Shown here one piece after another: positions 25,401 to 37,000 of a DNA stretch of 39,377 nt; position 1 is the stretch's first letter; every line of letters starts with the position of its first letter. Under the pieces are notes generated by a model. It saw nothing but the letters and a program-made list of their open reading frames with translations, made no database searches and was not told the DNA's origin. The stretch is taken from contig JAGCMB010000067.1 in assembly GCA_017646665.1 (NCBI GenBank), positions 1 through 39,377 on the forward strand, in the 5' to 3' direction. Source of the stretch: Bacteroidaceae bacterium (lineage in GTDB: Bacteria > Bacteroidota > Bacteroidia > Bacteroidales > Bacteroidaceae). Made by a program: the position numbers and the translations under genes.

Positions 25401-27852
25401 CGAGATTCAGTATGCTCTCTACGAACTGCCCGAACTTAGTGATGATGTTGTTGGTGTGTCAAGTACTCTCAAGACCTATGACCAACCTCATTGGTACTAC
25501 ATTCGCAATGTGAACGGTGTTGTGGATGGCAACGACAGCTATGCTGCTTTCAATGGCGGTAGCAACCCAATGGCTTTGCAGCAGTATGCGGCCAGTGCTG
25601 ACAAGAAACTTGCAAATATGTTCTACCTTGTAGGTGAGAAGAACTCATACGCTCCGGTGATGGACAGCGACCCCGACAACAATGGATTGTATCACGACTT
25701 CCCGGGCAATAACCTTATTGTCGATGAGTACCTGAAGGTTCACGTCCACAACTTCCTGGCCAAGGATATAACACTTGTCAGCAAGAACGTGCAGTTGGAC
25801 TCTATCAAGGATTATTTCCCCGGTCAGGGTCAACAGACCGTGATGAGCAACCTGAGCCTGAAGGGCGACGAGGACTGGAGTATTGAACTTGAGTATGACC
25901 TTGCTGGTAACACTTCGTTCAACGCCTACGGTAGCTGTTTGCTCGCATCAAGCGGTGAACCGCTTAGTGATAGCTATGTAGGTGGTTTCCAGGTTTATCT
26001 CAAGGACGACCGTTCTCTTGTAATCAAGTGCAACAATGCCGATGACCGCTACCGTTTTTGGCATACACAGGACTACTTCTCACACATCAAGGTGGTAATC
26101 ACATATTCACAGAAGAAGGTGACACTCGATGTCTATAACTCACTTGGCGAGAAGGAGACAATGACCATTACCAATGTGACATTGAATGATATTGATAAAC
26201 TCTCTTCGGCGCTGCCGTCAACAGGTGCAACAATCTCCAGCCTTAAGACCTATCAGGTCGAGGCGATGACCTGGAAGACACACGAGGAGGTTGATGGTGA
26301 TGCAAACAAGGATGACTGGTATATTCTCCCATCATCAAACGCAAACAAGGTTGGTCTTGCAATTGTGCTTGGCGAGCCCAACGATACCAAGATGGGTTGG
26401 ACAAACGGCGAGGGTGGTAATACATACATCTCAACCGACCTGGGAACTGCCGACAACTCGACCTGGAAGTTCGAGCGCGTGACCGACTTCGATGCTCACA
26501 TTGAAGAACTCATCAAAACATACAATTTTGAGGATTGTGTAATATATGACAAGGAACTAGCAAAGCTGTCTGCCATCATTAACGAGAAGGCTACATTCAT
26601 AACGGCCGGAGAGAATCAAGATGGTGAGGAAGCTGCATTCAACGAGGCTTACTATGCGTTCCTCAACTATACCGGCAGTATGCCCGAGGAACTCAAGGCA
26701 CCAAAGCCCGGCAACCTTTATACAATACGCCCCTTTGACGATATGGAGACCGATAATTCACTGCTTGTTTTCGTTGACAAGAGTGATGCCAACTACTCAA
26801 CAAAGGAGGTTTACAATGCCGACGCTATCCGCGATGATCGGAGCTATGATACCCGTGCTGTATGGAAGTTCGAGGGTACAGCCAATGGCGATTACCTTGA
26901 GCTTACAGGTCTCAAAGCAAAGAATATCCACACACAATGCTACTTGACAGCACTTGGTGCTGATGCTTCGGCAGTGAATGAGACCGACGCTGCTTCAATT
27001 GCTCTTTCACCACTTGGTGGCTGCACCACAATGTTCCAGGTGGGCGACAAGTATATGGCAATGAATGGCGCCAAGGTTACAAACGCCGGTGATGACAAAA
27101 CCAAGTGGATTGTCGAGGAAATCAAGAACCCCGAGGAGAGTGTGTACTACGAAACAAATACAAGCTCTTATGGTCACGCGACCTTGATGCTTGGTTTTGC
27201 CACTACAATTTCAGATGACGTTGTTGCATTCCATGGAGTGGATGATGGTGTTGTCTTGTCGAGCCGTTATATAAAGTTGACTTCTTATGATGGAGTGCTT
27301 CCTGCAATGGCTCCTGTGATATTGAGAAATGCCGATGAGAGCAATGATACAAAGACTGTAAGATTCTATTATACCGCTTCGGATGCCCAAAAAGAAGCAG
27401 ACAATTATATCTACGGTTCTTTGTACTATACAATAGTAGATTGTTCTTCATTTGATGATATTGATGGCGATGGTAATGCCGATAGGGACATTGATGTGTA
27501 TATGCTGAATTCAAGCGGCACTGCGGCAAAGATGTACCGTACATATGAGAACTACAACGCTGAAGGTGAAAAGGAAGTGATAAATGGTTCTACCAATCAT
27601 TTTCAAGGTGGTCACATTCCTTGTAAGGCCAACAAGGCATTTATGATACTCTCGAAAGAGGAATCCGCTAGCAAGAGCTCTTTCTCTCTGCGTTATGAAG
27701 AAGGTGCAACAACCGATATCGAATTTGTCGGAACAGAAGGTGATGTGCTCGAAGTGATAGAGACAATCTATGACCTCCAGGGTCGCAAGTTAGATAATAT
27801 AACATCTCCTGGTATATATATAATAAACGGTAAAAAGGTATTTGTTAAGTAA
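22465..27852 (+). CDS. Giant secreted multidomain protein with F5/8C and LamG-like modules, no recognised catalytic domain
   Basis: 1795 residues. A signal peptide (MKTKRLFLCLLFLVLGTTAW, cleavage after Ala21) is followed by a beta-rich N-terminal module (about 22-210) and an F5/8-type C (discoidin/CBM32-like) domain at about 248-382 (NLLDGDG, YYQVDLGKDV, YRYIRIVAKER). Module A at about 433-590 has KYRIYADAF, VADPTKYLA and CTDFVF. A concanavalin/LamG-like module B lies at about 1127-1262 (DEDWSIELEY, GGFQVYLKDD). The C-terminus is a type IX-like sorting tail (IYDLQGRKL...PGIYIINGKK). I recognise no enzyme active site. Modules A and B recur in the GH89 protein two genes downstream, so a partner role in binding the same surface or glycan is inferred. 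First gene of the operon. Confidence 0.85.
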   Translation: MKTKRLFLCLLFLVLGTTAWADKYYQPGSYKGNTTPRLTLEQAVGAKFMIYNTALNGNNDDRTGFLRNNGVQFELDKSKERDFFVYNETFVYTLEAYDDNADGVNDWYAIKSVNTGLYVNAAGKTDIGSAADAKLIITSWDNATSGKSTVKLESWKYNVVENGQITSGGHGSTVFIVKDYNVVDRPYWNGTSNGFDTWDDGHPFAFYIANEFTSEESYLQDLHIYSRCDIYSAQVIYGLVQSPSQITTNHPYDEGEIANLLDGDGVSYHVSDWRENNADDYHYYQVDLGKDVESLYLYMQRRADGKNAPTKYELQVCDTPDGQFVTVGGERETNLANSNVYASDKIELGGSYRYIRIVAKERTVKEDGNFMCMGLSELYVLPGTTAIKDAIDYIAMATTDPVYTRATAKVYKDLVERYNTECPDAKLLSGVPIPGNKYRIYADAFDVENGVYVNREIKADNGLLIKGQGSYNAESDDSEKNKYEWYCEQTSDGYLVFRNVADPTKYLANGAVADEPYKWSMSTLGTQRFGVPLKNIAQQYLAVENNGGLWMGNVRDVQNQTVAPAYVDHDNNADTAPEEVASGLCTDFVFIPVPLEGEEKKITIIGNELVKRNTKLLFDSNGDGTAEVHSLPFSRMFVNATKFSTMRMQLLCNDIHVYQGIRLNDEEGLNTTIATLNGDELSFDFNAVNDGDILDIQLQIEPPFEVMSSVLDVTETPSLYLIRNKHQQGLAQQARPNRASIDIGGDGPISSQTGKRFYAKFNQRGADMDLVEGYEDWTAIEFDATSLFYFTETEDSSVDEYYSVNIHNATTVMKCADHAEWNNNGNTWFVQPKKISNNFGYNIGRHLLDATNNPTDVWGCNHEDGNKIVMSRIDTNGTEVRIRANDDGTAWEFIKVDDDTAKKMLKEFIDHVAQGLNDTLDAKATQEGIDTTKVKYYRFIINTMTERAAAYYKGTIYTPGEDATAKLLQFAQNIHMVEHEIQYALYELPELSDDVVGVSSTLKTYDQPHWYYIRNVNGVVDGNDSYAAFNGGSNPMALQQYAASADKKLANMFYLVGEKNSYAPVMDSDPDNNGLYHDFPGNNLIVDEYLKVHVHNFLAKDITLVSKNVQLDSIKDYFPGQGQQTVMSNLSLKGDEDWSIELEYDLAGNTSFNAYGSCLLASSGEPLSDSYVGGFQVYLKDDRSLVIKCNNADDRYRFWHTQDYFSHIKVVITYSQKKVTLDVYNSLGEKETMTITNVTLNDIDKLSSALPSTGATISSLKTYQVEAMTWKTHEEVDGDANKDDWYILPSSNANKVGLAIVLGEPNDTKMGWTNGEGGNTYISTDLGTADNSTWKFERVTDFDAHIEELIKTYNFEDCVIYDKELAKLSAIINEKATFITAGENQDGEEAAFNEAYYAFLNYTGSMPEELKAPKPGNLYTIRPFDDMETDNSLLVFVDKSDANYSTKEVYNADAIRDDRSYDTRAVWKFEGTANGDYLELTGLKAKNIHTQCYLTALGADASAVNETDAASIALSPLGGCTTMFQVGDKYMAMNGAKVTNAGDDKTKWIVEEIKNPEESVYYETNTSSYGHATLMLGFATTISDDVVAFHGVDDGVVLSSRYIKLTSYDGVLPAMAPVILRNADESNDTKTVRFYYTASDAQKEADNYIYGSLYYTIVDCSSFDDIDGDGNADRDIDVYMLNSSGTAAKMYRTYENYNAEGEKEVINGSTNHFQGGHIPCKANKAFMILSKEESASKSSFSLRYEEGATTDIEFVGTEGDVLEVIETIYDLQGRKLDNITSPGIYIINGKKVFVK

Positions 27853-27866
27853 TAAGGAAAATGGCT

Positions 27867-28055
27867 ATGAAATACGAGACTATAAAAAAAGTATATGAGG
27901 CTCCGGTCGTTGATTATGTAGAACTGGAGATAAATACGATAATGCTTGATGGCTCAATTGTAGGAGAAGATGATGATGATGTGATTATAGATCCGGATAA
28001 TCAAAATGCCGGTGGTCATCGTGGCGATTGGGAAAATATTTGGGGAAATATGTAA
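27867..28055 (+). CDS. Small acidic protein between the two giant genes
   Basis: 62 residues from ATG 27867 (64 from 27861). The N-terminus reads MKYETIKKVYEAPVVDYVEL, then EINTIMLDGSIV, a run of acidic residues (GEDDDDVIIDPDNQ) and a Gly/Trp-containing end (NAGGHRGDWENIWGNM). No signal peptide or membrane segment. The pattern, Tyr-x-x-Pro-val-val with a following acidic Ser/Gly stretch, is one I recall from many short unannotated Bacteroidales proteins; I know no function. It begins 14 bases after the upstream giant gene and ends 11 bases before the GH89 gene, so it is clearly part of the same transcript. The very tight spacing and clean frame support a real gene. Confidence 0.75.
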   Translation: MKYETIKKVYEAPVVDYVELEINTIMLDGSIVGEDDDDVIIDPDNQNAGGHRGDWENIWGNM

Positions 28056-28066
28056 ATAACTATAAT

Positions 28067-31000
28067 ATGAAAAAGAACTTTTTTCTAACGTTAATGCTTG
28101 CGGTTGTAGCACTCTTTACAGTGCAGACAACAAATGCGCAGGCTCCGGTAGACAGCCCCGAACAGGCAATCACCGGATTGCTTAACCGTATTGGTGGCGA
28201 TGGCGCAGCCGACAAGTTCGAGATTGTGATTGATGCAAACCTCGCTGAGAATGGCAAGGATGTATTCATCATCACATCGCAGAACGGCAAGCCTTGCATC
28301 AAGGGTAACACACAGTTGTCGGTGGCAACAGGTATCAACTGGTACTTGAACCACCATGCACACATCAACCTCACTTGGAACAACCTCACAACCGACCTTG
28401 TGAATGCTACACTGCCTGTTCCTGGAAGCGAGGAAAAGCATGTTTGTAACACAACCTACCGTTACGACTTCAACACCTGTACATTCTCTTACTCAATGGC
28501 GTTCTGGACTTGGGACCGTTGGCAGAAGGAGATTGACTGGATGGCTCTGCACGGTATCAACGCTCCGTTGAACCTTGTGGGTTTGGATGTCGTTACACGT
28601 AAGTTCTTGCGCGAACTTGGCGTGAGCGAGAGTGACATCAACGCCTACATTGCCGGCCCGGGTTTCATCGCTTGGTTTGCAATGAACAACCTCGAGGGTT
28701 GGGGTGGTACAATCAACTCGCCTTCTACTGGCGTTGATATGAGCGGTAACCCCGACTGGTGGTACACCCGTCAGGAGCAGCTCTGCCGCAATATGCTCCA
28801 GCGTATGCGCGAGCTTGGTATGCAGCCTGTAATCCCCGGTTTCAGCGGTCAGGTTCCCAACTGCATAGTTAATTACTCAATCAACGGCTTCAGCAGCGGC
28901 GATGTAGTGAACAACGGTACTTGGGCCGGCGGTTACACACGCCCTGACATCCTGAAGCCAAACACAACAAGCTATCAGACTTTTGCAACTGTTTACTACA
29001 AGCACCTGCACGAGGTGATGGGTGTATCTGAACTCTACAGCATCGACCCATTTCACGAGGGTTCACTCCCCGGCGGCGTGACCAACGAGACTTGCTACCC
29101 CAATATTATGGTGGAGCTTGACAAGCATTTCGGCAATGTTGAGCAGAGTGTAAAGGATACATATAAAGTAACAAAATCTCCAAGCTGGATTATCCAGTAC
29201 TGGCAGGGTGTGCCACAGAGTGGTGCGTTCACAGCAATGAAGAACAAGGGTTACACAAGCCGTTTCATCGGTCTTGACCTCTTTGCCGACAATATCTATG
29301 CCGACAACGCTGCAAAGTGGAGAACAAACTATTATGACACTTGTCCATACATCTACTGTATGCTCCACAACTTCGGTGGCCGTAGCGGTCTACACGGTCG
29401 CTTGGAGACAACAATGGACGGTTACTTCCAGGCTCTTGCAAAGAACAACAACTGCCAGGGTATCGGTGCTACCCCCGAGGGTACAGAAACAAACCCTATC
29501 CTCTATGATATGCTCTTTGAGCTTCCTTGGATGGATGTAAACAACCGCCCCACAGCCGATGCGTGGTTGGCCGAGTATGCTCACTCACGCTACGGTGTTG
29601 ACTCAAAGACTGCCCCTGCAGCACTTGAGGCCTTGAAGAACCTCAAGAAGTCTGTTTGGGACTGTAAGGTGAACCAGCAGGGTACATCAGAGGCTGTTGT
29701 TCTTGCCCGTCCAAACTGGACAATCAACAGCGTTTCATCTTGGAGTACATCGGCTATCTACTGGGATACACAGGATGTGCTCCTTGCTGCCGACCAGTTG
29801 TATTCTGTAAAGGATATTGTAACTGCAAACGGCGGTCAGGACGGTATCGCAAACTATAACTATGACTTCATCGACGTTGTTCGTCAGGCAATGGTGGACT
29901 ATGCAGCACAGTTGCTGCCACTAATCAACGCCGCTCGTGGCAACGATGCAGAATATACTCGCCTCTATCAGCTCTATTTGCAGCTGATGCTCGACCTTGA
30001 CGAGATGCTCTCATACGACGAGAACTTCAAGCTCGAGCGTTGGACAAGCCTTGCACGCAACATTGCCGACGAGGTTGCCGGTACAACAGAGAACGACCGC
30101 AACTGGCTCGAGTGGAACGCGCGTACACAGGTGACAGTGTGGTCAAAGGGTAACACCGACCTTCACGACTACTCAAACCGTTGCTGGGCAGGCCTTATCA
30201 AGGACTTCCACTACAAGCGCTGGAAACAGTTCTTTGAGAACAACGGCAATGCTTTCAGTGGCGGCTGGTACAGCGGTTTCGAGTATCCCTGGACTGTTGA
30301 CTTCAACGAGACATATAACCTTGCGGGCGACTACTCACAGGTGGTTATTCCCAATGATATGACAGCTACCGAAAAGGCTGCTGAGACATTCGGCAACTAC
30401 TTCGGTCGTGTCAAGGGTGCTACCAAGAACTACATCTTCCCAATGGGTGTTGCAACAAACGCAACAAAGAGCGACGTTATCCCCGAGGTCTATCGTGGCC
30501 AGGAGGTAGAGCTTCCTCTCATCATTGGCAAGAACGTAACAATCTCAAGCGTTTGGGTTGACCTCAACAACGACGGCAATGCCGGCAACGGTGAGACACT
30601 CACTGCCAACGGCAACAATGTGACAATCCCTGCCGATGCAGCTATTGGCAAGACAACAGCTAAGGTTACATACAGCGACGGCACTGTCATCACATTCAAC
30701 CTCGCGCTCATTGAGGATATTACAACAGAGCGTACCGTAACGGCTGTTGCAGGTGCGAACGGTTCGGTTGCCATCGAGGGTACAAACGAACTCTCAATCA
30801 CAACAACCGAGGCTGTGAAGATTACTGCAACTGCAAACACCGGTTACAACTTCGAGAACTGGACAAAGGGCGGTGAGGTTGTAAGCAACGACAACCCATT
30901 CATCTACTATGCAAAGGAGGAGGCAACATTCACTGCAAACTTCATCCAGGACAAGTGGGGTGTGCCAACAGAGGACAAGAGCGACTGGGGCGATGCAACA

Positions 31001-34000
31001 GTAAAGACATCGTTTGTGAACGAACTTACTTTTGCTTATTACAACCGTGAGCCCGAGACTATCTACGAGGCATCTGTTGCCCCCGATAATCTCTTCAATA
31101 CCATATCACAGATTATAAATGTACCACAGGGCGCAAGCTTTGATGTTACTTGGAGCGATGACACTAATAACGGTCTAAAATATTGCTATTTGAGTGCATA
31201 CATCGACCTTAATGCCGATGGTGATTTCACCGACGAGGGCGAGCTCTTGAAGGTTGCCGGTACAAAGGGCGCGGAGAGCACTACTGCCTGCGAGGGTAAA
31301 ATCAATGTTATTCTGCCTTACGATGCTCCTTTGGGTCTCACCCATATGCGCTTGCGTTTCGACGGTGCTTGGAAGGACAACGGTTACGATGCAGCAACAA
31401 AATCTTACGATGCAAAGGCACAGCTCAACCGTATGTGCTACGAGATTGTCATCAATGTAACCGAGAAGAGTGATAAGGCCGCAACAATCAATGTTGAGAC
31501 CAACAGCGCAGAGTGGGGTACAGTTGAGGTTTGGACCGATGAAACCCCCGACGGCTCAACAGGCACTGAGTGGGTTGTAAGTGCGAATATCCCAATGTAC
31601 TTGCGTGCTACAAAGGCAAGTGAGGATGTTGAGTTCCTCGGCTGGTACGACCAGTATGGCCGTTTGATCACAGAGAACTTGGAGCACACAATGTACGCCC
31701 GCGAGGATGCTACCTACACAGCCCGTTTCCGCAAGTTCCTTGAAATCGACGGCTGGCAGATTGAGTACCGCACACAGCCCGGCAGTGATGTTGTTACAAC
31801 AAAGCTTGCTAACGGTGTAAAACCTGTGGCTGGCAAGAAATACTATATCTATGCACCTACACGCCCCACAAATGACGGCGAGTATGTGAACCGTTACCTC
31901 TACAACAACAGCGGTACACTTACATTGAGTACAACAGAATCTACTGCTGCAAGTTATTTGTGGCTCTGTAGCATTGAGGACGGAAAATATGTGTTCCAGA
32001 ATGTCGGTGACCCAACAAAGTACCTCATGCATAAAGGCATGACCTCTTCATCATACGGTTTTGAACTTGGTACAGGTACAACATACTATGAGGGTCTCAC
32101 AATGCAGTCTGTTCCCGGTAATGGCGAATCACGTAACCTGTTTTTTGTTATAAATGATGATGGTAGCGGATTCAACCAGTCAACAAGGGCCCACGACCAG
32201 TCAACTGAGGATCATTGTACTGATTTTGTATTTACCGAGGTTTCTGTTCCTGAAGTGGTAATTCTTACCAATATCCGCAAGAGCGGTGACCACGACCTTG
32301 TAATCCCAGAGACTGTTGAGATTCTTGGTGAGCAGTTGAAGATTGTAGGTTTTGAAAATAACCTTTTCAAGAACAACAAGGACCTGTGGTCTATCAGCTT
32401 GCCATCTACCATTGAGCAGTTGAGCGACAACAAGGTGTTCACAGGTGCTGTGAAGGGTAAGGGTGCAAATGCTTCTGCCAACACTTCAAATTATATCACT
32501 ACCGACCTGGGCGTAACCTGTGCAGCCGGCGAGGATTGGTCTATCTCTTTGACAATCACAGACAACGGCAATAACTTTAACCAATGGGGTTCTGCGCTCA
32601 TTGCAACAGGAAATGCGCCAATGAACAGCACATACGCTAAAGGTTTCCAGCTTTATATGCAGGCCGGTGGCGGTTTGGTCGTAAAGACCGATGTCGATGG
32701 TGACGGAAACAAACTCACAAACCTTGCAAAGGGTACAAAGTATAGAATTGATATTGTATATACACACTCAAATACCAAGCTTGTAGTAACTGCAACTCCA
32801 CTTGGAGCTGCATCGGCTGTTGCAGCACGCACAGGCGTAGCACGCGCAGCAGCGGCAAGCCTGGAGATTACACAGGATATGTCCGACTTCAGCGTTGTAT
32901 CTCACGCAATCCCCGAGGGCGTGGACATCACCAGCCTCGAGGTGCGCAAGGGTACAGAGCCCGACCCATTCGAGGGCTGTACAAACTTGCTCGGTATTGA
33001 AGTTGCCGACGGTTGCGAGAACTATTATGTTGACGAAGAAACTCGCACTCTCAAAAGTACAGGCGGTACAACCCTTCACACTCTTGCCGATGAGGAGAAA
33101 GAGGATGAAATCCGCGCTCTTGGCGAGTTGATTGACCTTGCCGAGGCTTTGGTTGCAGAGGTTGCAACTGTCAACCCAACAGGCAAGGCAACAGAGATTG
33201 CGCTCAATGCAACACAGGGCAATGATTACTATATTTGGTGTAATAACCCACACACCAGCGGCGACGATGGCGCGGGTGGTGTAGCTGCTCTGCTCGATGA
33301 GGATGCAGGTTCTTATCTGCACTCAAACTGGAGTTCGCTCTCTTCTACACACGACTACTTGCAGATTGATTTCGGCAATGCAGTTGGTTTGGATAACTTC
33401 AAAATTGCCGGTCAGCAGCGTAACGGCGGTTCTAACGACCGTCCAAAGAATATTGAAATCTATGGTAGCAATGATGGAACGAACTGGACACCAATCACCA
33501 CTGTAGAGGGCTTGCCTAATACTTCCGGTGCTACTTGGGAGTCGGGTGCTATTTCTGCTGCTGAAAGATATTCTCATTTGAAGTTTATCGTAAAGACACA
33601 CGATAACTATAATCAGACCTCTTCAGTGAGCCGTCCTTACTTCCACATGGCGAAGTTTGACCTCTACAAGCTTACATCAACAGCCGAGGTTGCAAATGTT
33701 TACAAGAACCTTGCAGGCGTAACCGCAACAGAGGTTGAGAATGTCTATGACAACTTGGCCGAGGCTTTGTACTACTACAACAACGGCGGCACTGCCGAGC
33801 AGTTGACTGCTGCATACAATGCGCTTGAGCCTTTGTACACTGCTCTCAATGCAAAGAAGGATAAGGTGTTCAATGGTGTGTATAACATCTACTTTAGCGG
33901 TGACCCAGTGTTTGTGGCGTATGCCGAGGCAAATGAGTTGAATGGTCTTACAGGTGGAAATATAGCCGGTTTCAGATTGTTCGATGGTGCTGTAACTCAT

Positions 34001-37000
34001 GAGGGCGCTGCTGATGGCAATACCGGTGCACAAAAGGAATTCCACGAACTTGTCATCACTAATCGTGCAGTAGCTGATGCTCTCTTTACAATTGTCCCCA
34101 ATGCGGATGCTACAGGTTATATCTTGTCGGCTCAGGGACAGTATATGCAGACGACTGCCGTGCACGGTCAGTGGTCGATACAGGCTTTTGATGCCGACGA
34201 GGCAAAAGCCGGTGTCTACCTTTTTGAGGCTGCAGAGTCGGCAGATATATATAAATTGAGGAGTAACAAGGAGGATGGTCTGCAATATGTGAATGACTGG
34301 GGACCTGTGTTCGGTAATAATAGTGCAAGTGATACTTACGCGAGATTCTCGCTCACACAAGTAACCGAGTACACCCTCAATGTTCCTGCAAATGGTGTAA
34401 CAACACTCTGCTTGCCATTCAACGTGGTGTTGCCAGCGGGTGTTACAGCATACGACCTTGCTAAGGCTAACATTATAAAGGGTGAGCACTACAATAAATA
34501 TGAGCTTGTAGAGGTTGCAGGCGAGAATGAGACTCTTGCAAAGAATACTCCTGTAATAATCAAGGCTGATACCAATGATTATATTCTCACAATTACAATG
34601 GATGGTGAGGGTGCAAAGGCTTCGGTTGAGAACTCGGTGTTGCGCAGTGGTATTGTAAAGACAACTGTTGCTGCAGGTAACAACTACACATTCGACGGTG
34701 TGGACTTCAACCTTGTTGCTACTGATACAGAGGTTGCTGCCAACCAGTGCTGGATGGAGCTCGACGAGAACTTGGGTGCTAAAATCTATGGTACAGCACC
34801 CGATTATGTGCTGACAACCGACGAGGAGAATCCTGTTCTCTACAAGATTATCATCAAGCGTGCCAACGACAATTCAAAGGTATTGAGCTATGATGAGCCT
34901 ACAAGCGAAAAGGTGAAGATTGTAGACAACACTGCAAACAGCAGTTACCAGGCTTGGTACTTTGTACAGGGTGAGAACGGTATCATTATCAAACCCTACA
35001 ATGCCGATGGCAGAATGCTTACCATTGAGAGCACCGGTGATGGCGCAGGTAAGGCTATGATTGCAGCTGATGGCGCAAGCAATTTCCAGGAGTGGAGCTT
35101 TACAAAGTCAACACAGAGCGGTTGCACCGATTACTATTATATAAAGGTAGTAGGTGGTGAAGGCAATGCCGGAACATTCTCTCACAATGGTGGCTTTGGT
35201 GTAACTTCTTATATGGGAATCTGGGCAAATGGCTTCAATTCTGACGACGGCGGTTCACTCTTCAAGTTCGTTGACGCTGAGTTTGCCGATGACAACGCAC
35301 GCTTCTATCAGTTGAACGATGTATTGCCAACATTGGACCAAGGTATTTATACAGGTGAAAGTGTAGGTCTTTACTCAGCAGACGGTGTTGCGGCTTTGAA
35401 TACAAAATGTACCGAGGCTCAGGCACTTGTTGATGCCGGTAGCAATGCAAGCGCAAGCGATGCTTGCTATGCGATGTACAAGGCGTTGCGTGCTGCCAAG
35501 GTGGCTGCATACAATGCTCCTGCAGCCGACAAGGTTTACTACATTGTATCGACAGCTACAGGCGATGGCCACGCTTATTGCACAGGCAAGTATGTACACA
35601 CATACAGTAAGCCTCATGAGCACAAGAATGCAACCTGGGGTGACAAGACATACGACCAGCATCACCTGTTGTTCGACGCCGAGGGTGACATTGAACAGTT
35701 GTCACTTGCTGCGTTCCAGTTCGAGGAGACCGGCACAATGGGTGAATACAAGATGAAGAACCTGCACACAGGCCTTTATGTGAAGTCATTTAACAACAAT
35801 GTTGAGCATATGGGCACTGCTGCTGATGCTGCTGTTGTTAAGATTGCCGGTATTGCCGATGGTCAGGTGACACTGAAGATTGGTAACAACAACCCAATGC
35901 ACGCGCAGAACGATTATAGCGTGATTGTTACTTGGGGCGCCGAGGCCAATAATCCATCTACCTGGACTATAAACGAGGTTGAAGATATGTCGGAGCTTTA
36001 TAGCCTTAATGTTCCTGCAAGCGGTGTTACAACTCTTAACCTTGCGTTCAACGTTGTGTTGCCACAGGGTGTTACAGCATACGACTATGTTGAGAGTGAT
36101 ATCAGTGGCAATGAATTTACATTGACACAGGTGGCTGCTGCGGGTGATGTTCTTGCAAAGAACACTCCTGTAATCATCAAGGCTGCTGAGGCTGAATATC
36201 CTTTGACCGTTACAATGAGCGATGAGAATGTAGTGAACGGCACTGCAAATTCTGTTTTGCGCGGTAACTATTGGCAGACAACAGTGGGCACAGCCGAGCT
36301 TAACTATCTGCCGGGTGTCGATGGCGAAAGACTTGCGTTCAACAAGGTTGCAGCCGATGATACAGCTGTTGCAGCAAACACTGTTTGGGCGGTGATGACA
36401 AACGACCAGGGTGAGACAATCTATGAGCTTGAAGTAGCTCCGGAGGTTGAGATTGTTGTCGGTGGTGTTTATCGCATAAGGAACTATACCAGTAGGACTG
36501 CCGATGCCTACAAGACTCACTACATTGCGAATACCAATGCAAGTATAACATTCCCTGTTTCGGTCGAGGCCGATGACAATAGCGCTATGTGGGTTTGTAC
36601 AGGTATCAACGACGGCAAGTACAAGTTCGCGAGTGCGCTTGGTACAGCAGCCTTTGGATGGAGGTGTGCCGACGAGGAGGCTGTGGAGTATGCAATTACA
36701 GACGGTGTTGTCGATGGCGCAAAGACATTGACCTATGTCGATGGTTCTGGTACCAGCATGAACCTTGCACTCACAACCGAAGGACATAACAACAGTGGAG
36801 TTGCAGCTTTCAACCAGGCTTCAAACAATAATGGTATCAACATTGTTCAGGCCGAGAACTGGTCAACAGACTGGTACTTCGAGGAGGTTGAGAACCCAAG
36901 CGTAAGCTTTACAAAGTCTATCAACAAGGGTAATAAGTGGGCTACAATGTACTTGCCATACGCTGTTGCAATACCTGATGGTGTTGATGTTTTCTACGCT

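Noticed and set aside
28028-28066. Earlier in-frame start for the GH89 gene
   Set aside because: It lies inside the small acidic gene and would bury the signal peptide 13 residues from the N-terminus.
33677-36787. Long minus-strand open frames (270 and 333 codons) inside the GH89 gene
   Set aside because: They are Cys-rich, low-likelihood translations caused by the strong codon bias of the sense gene, with no recognisable domain.
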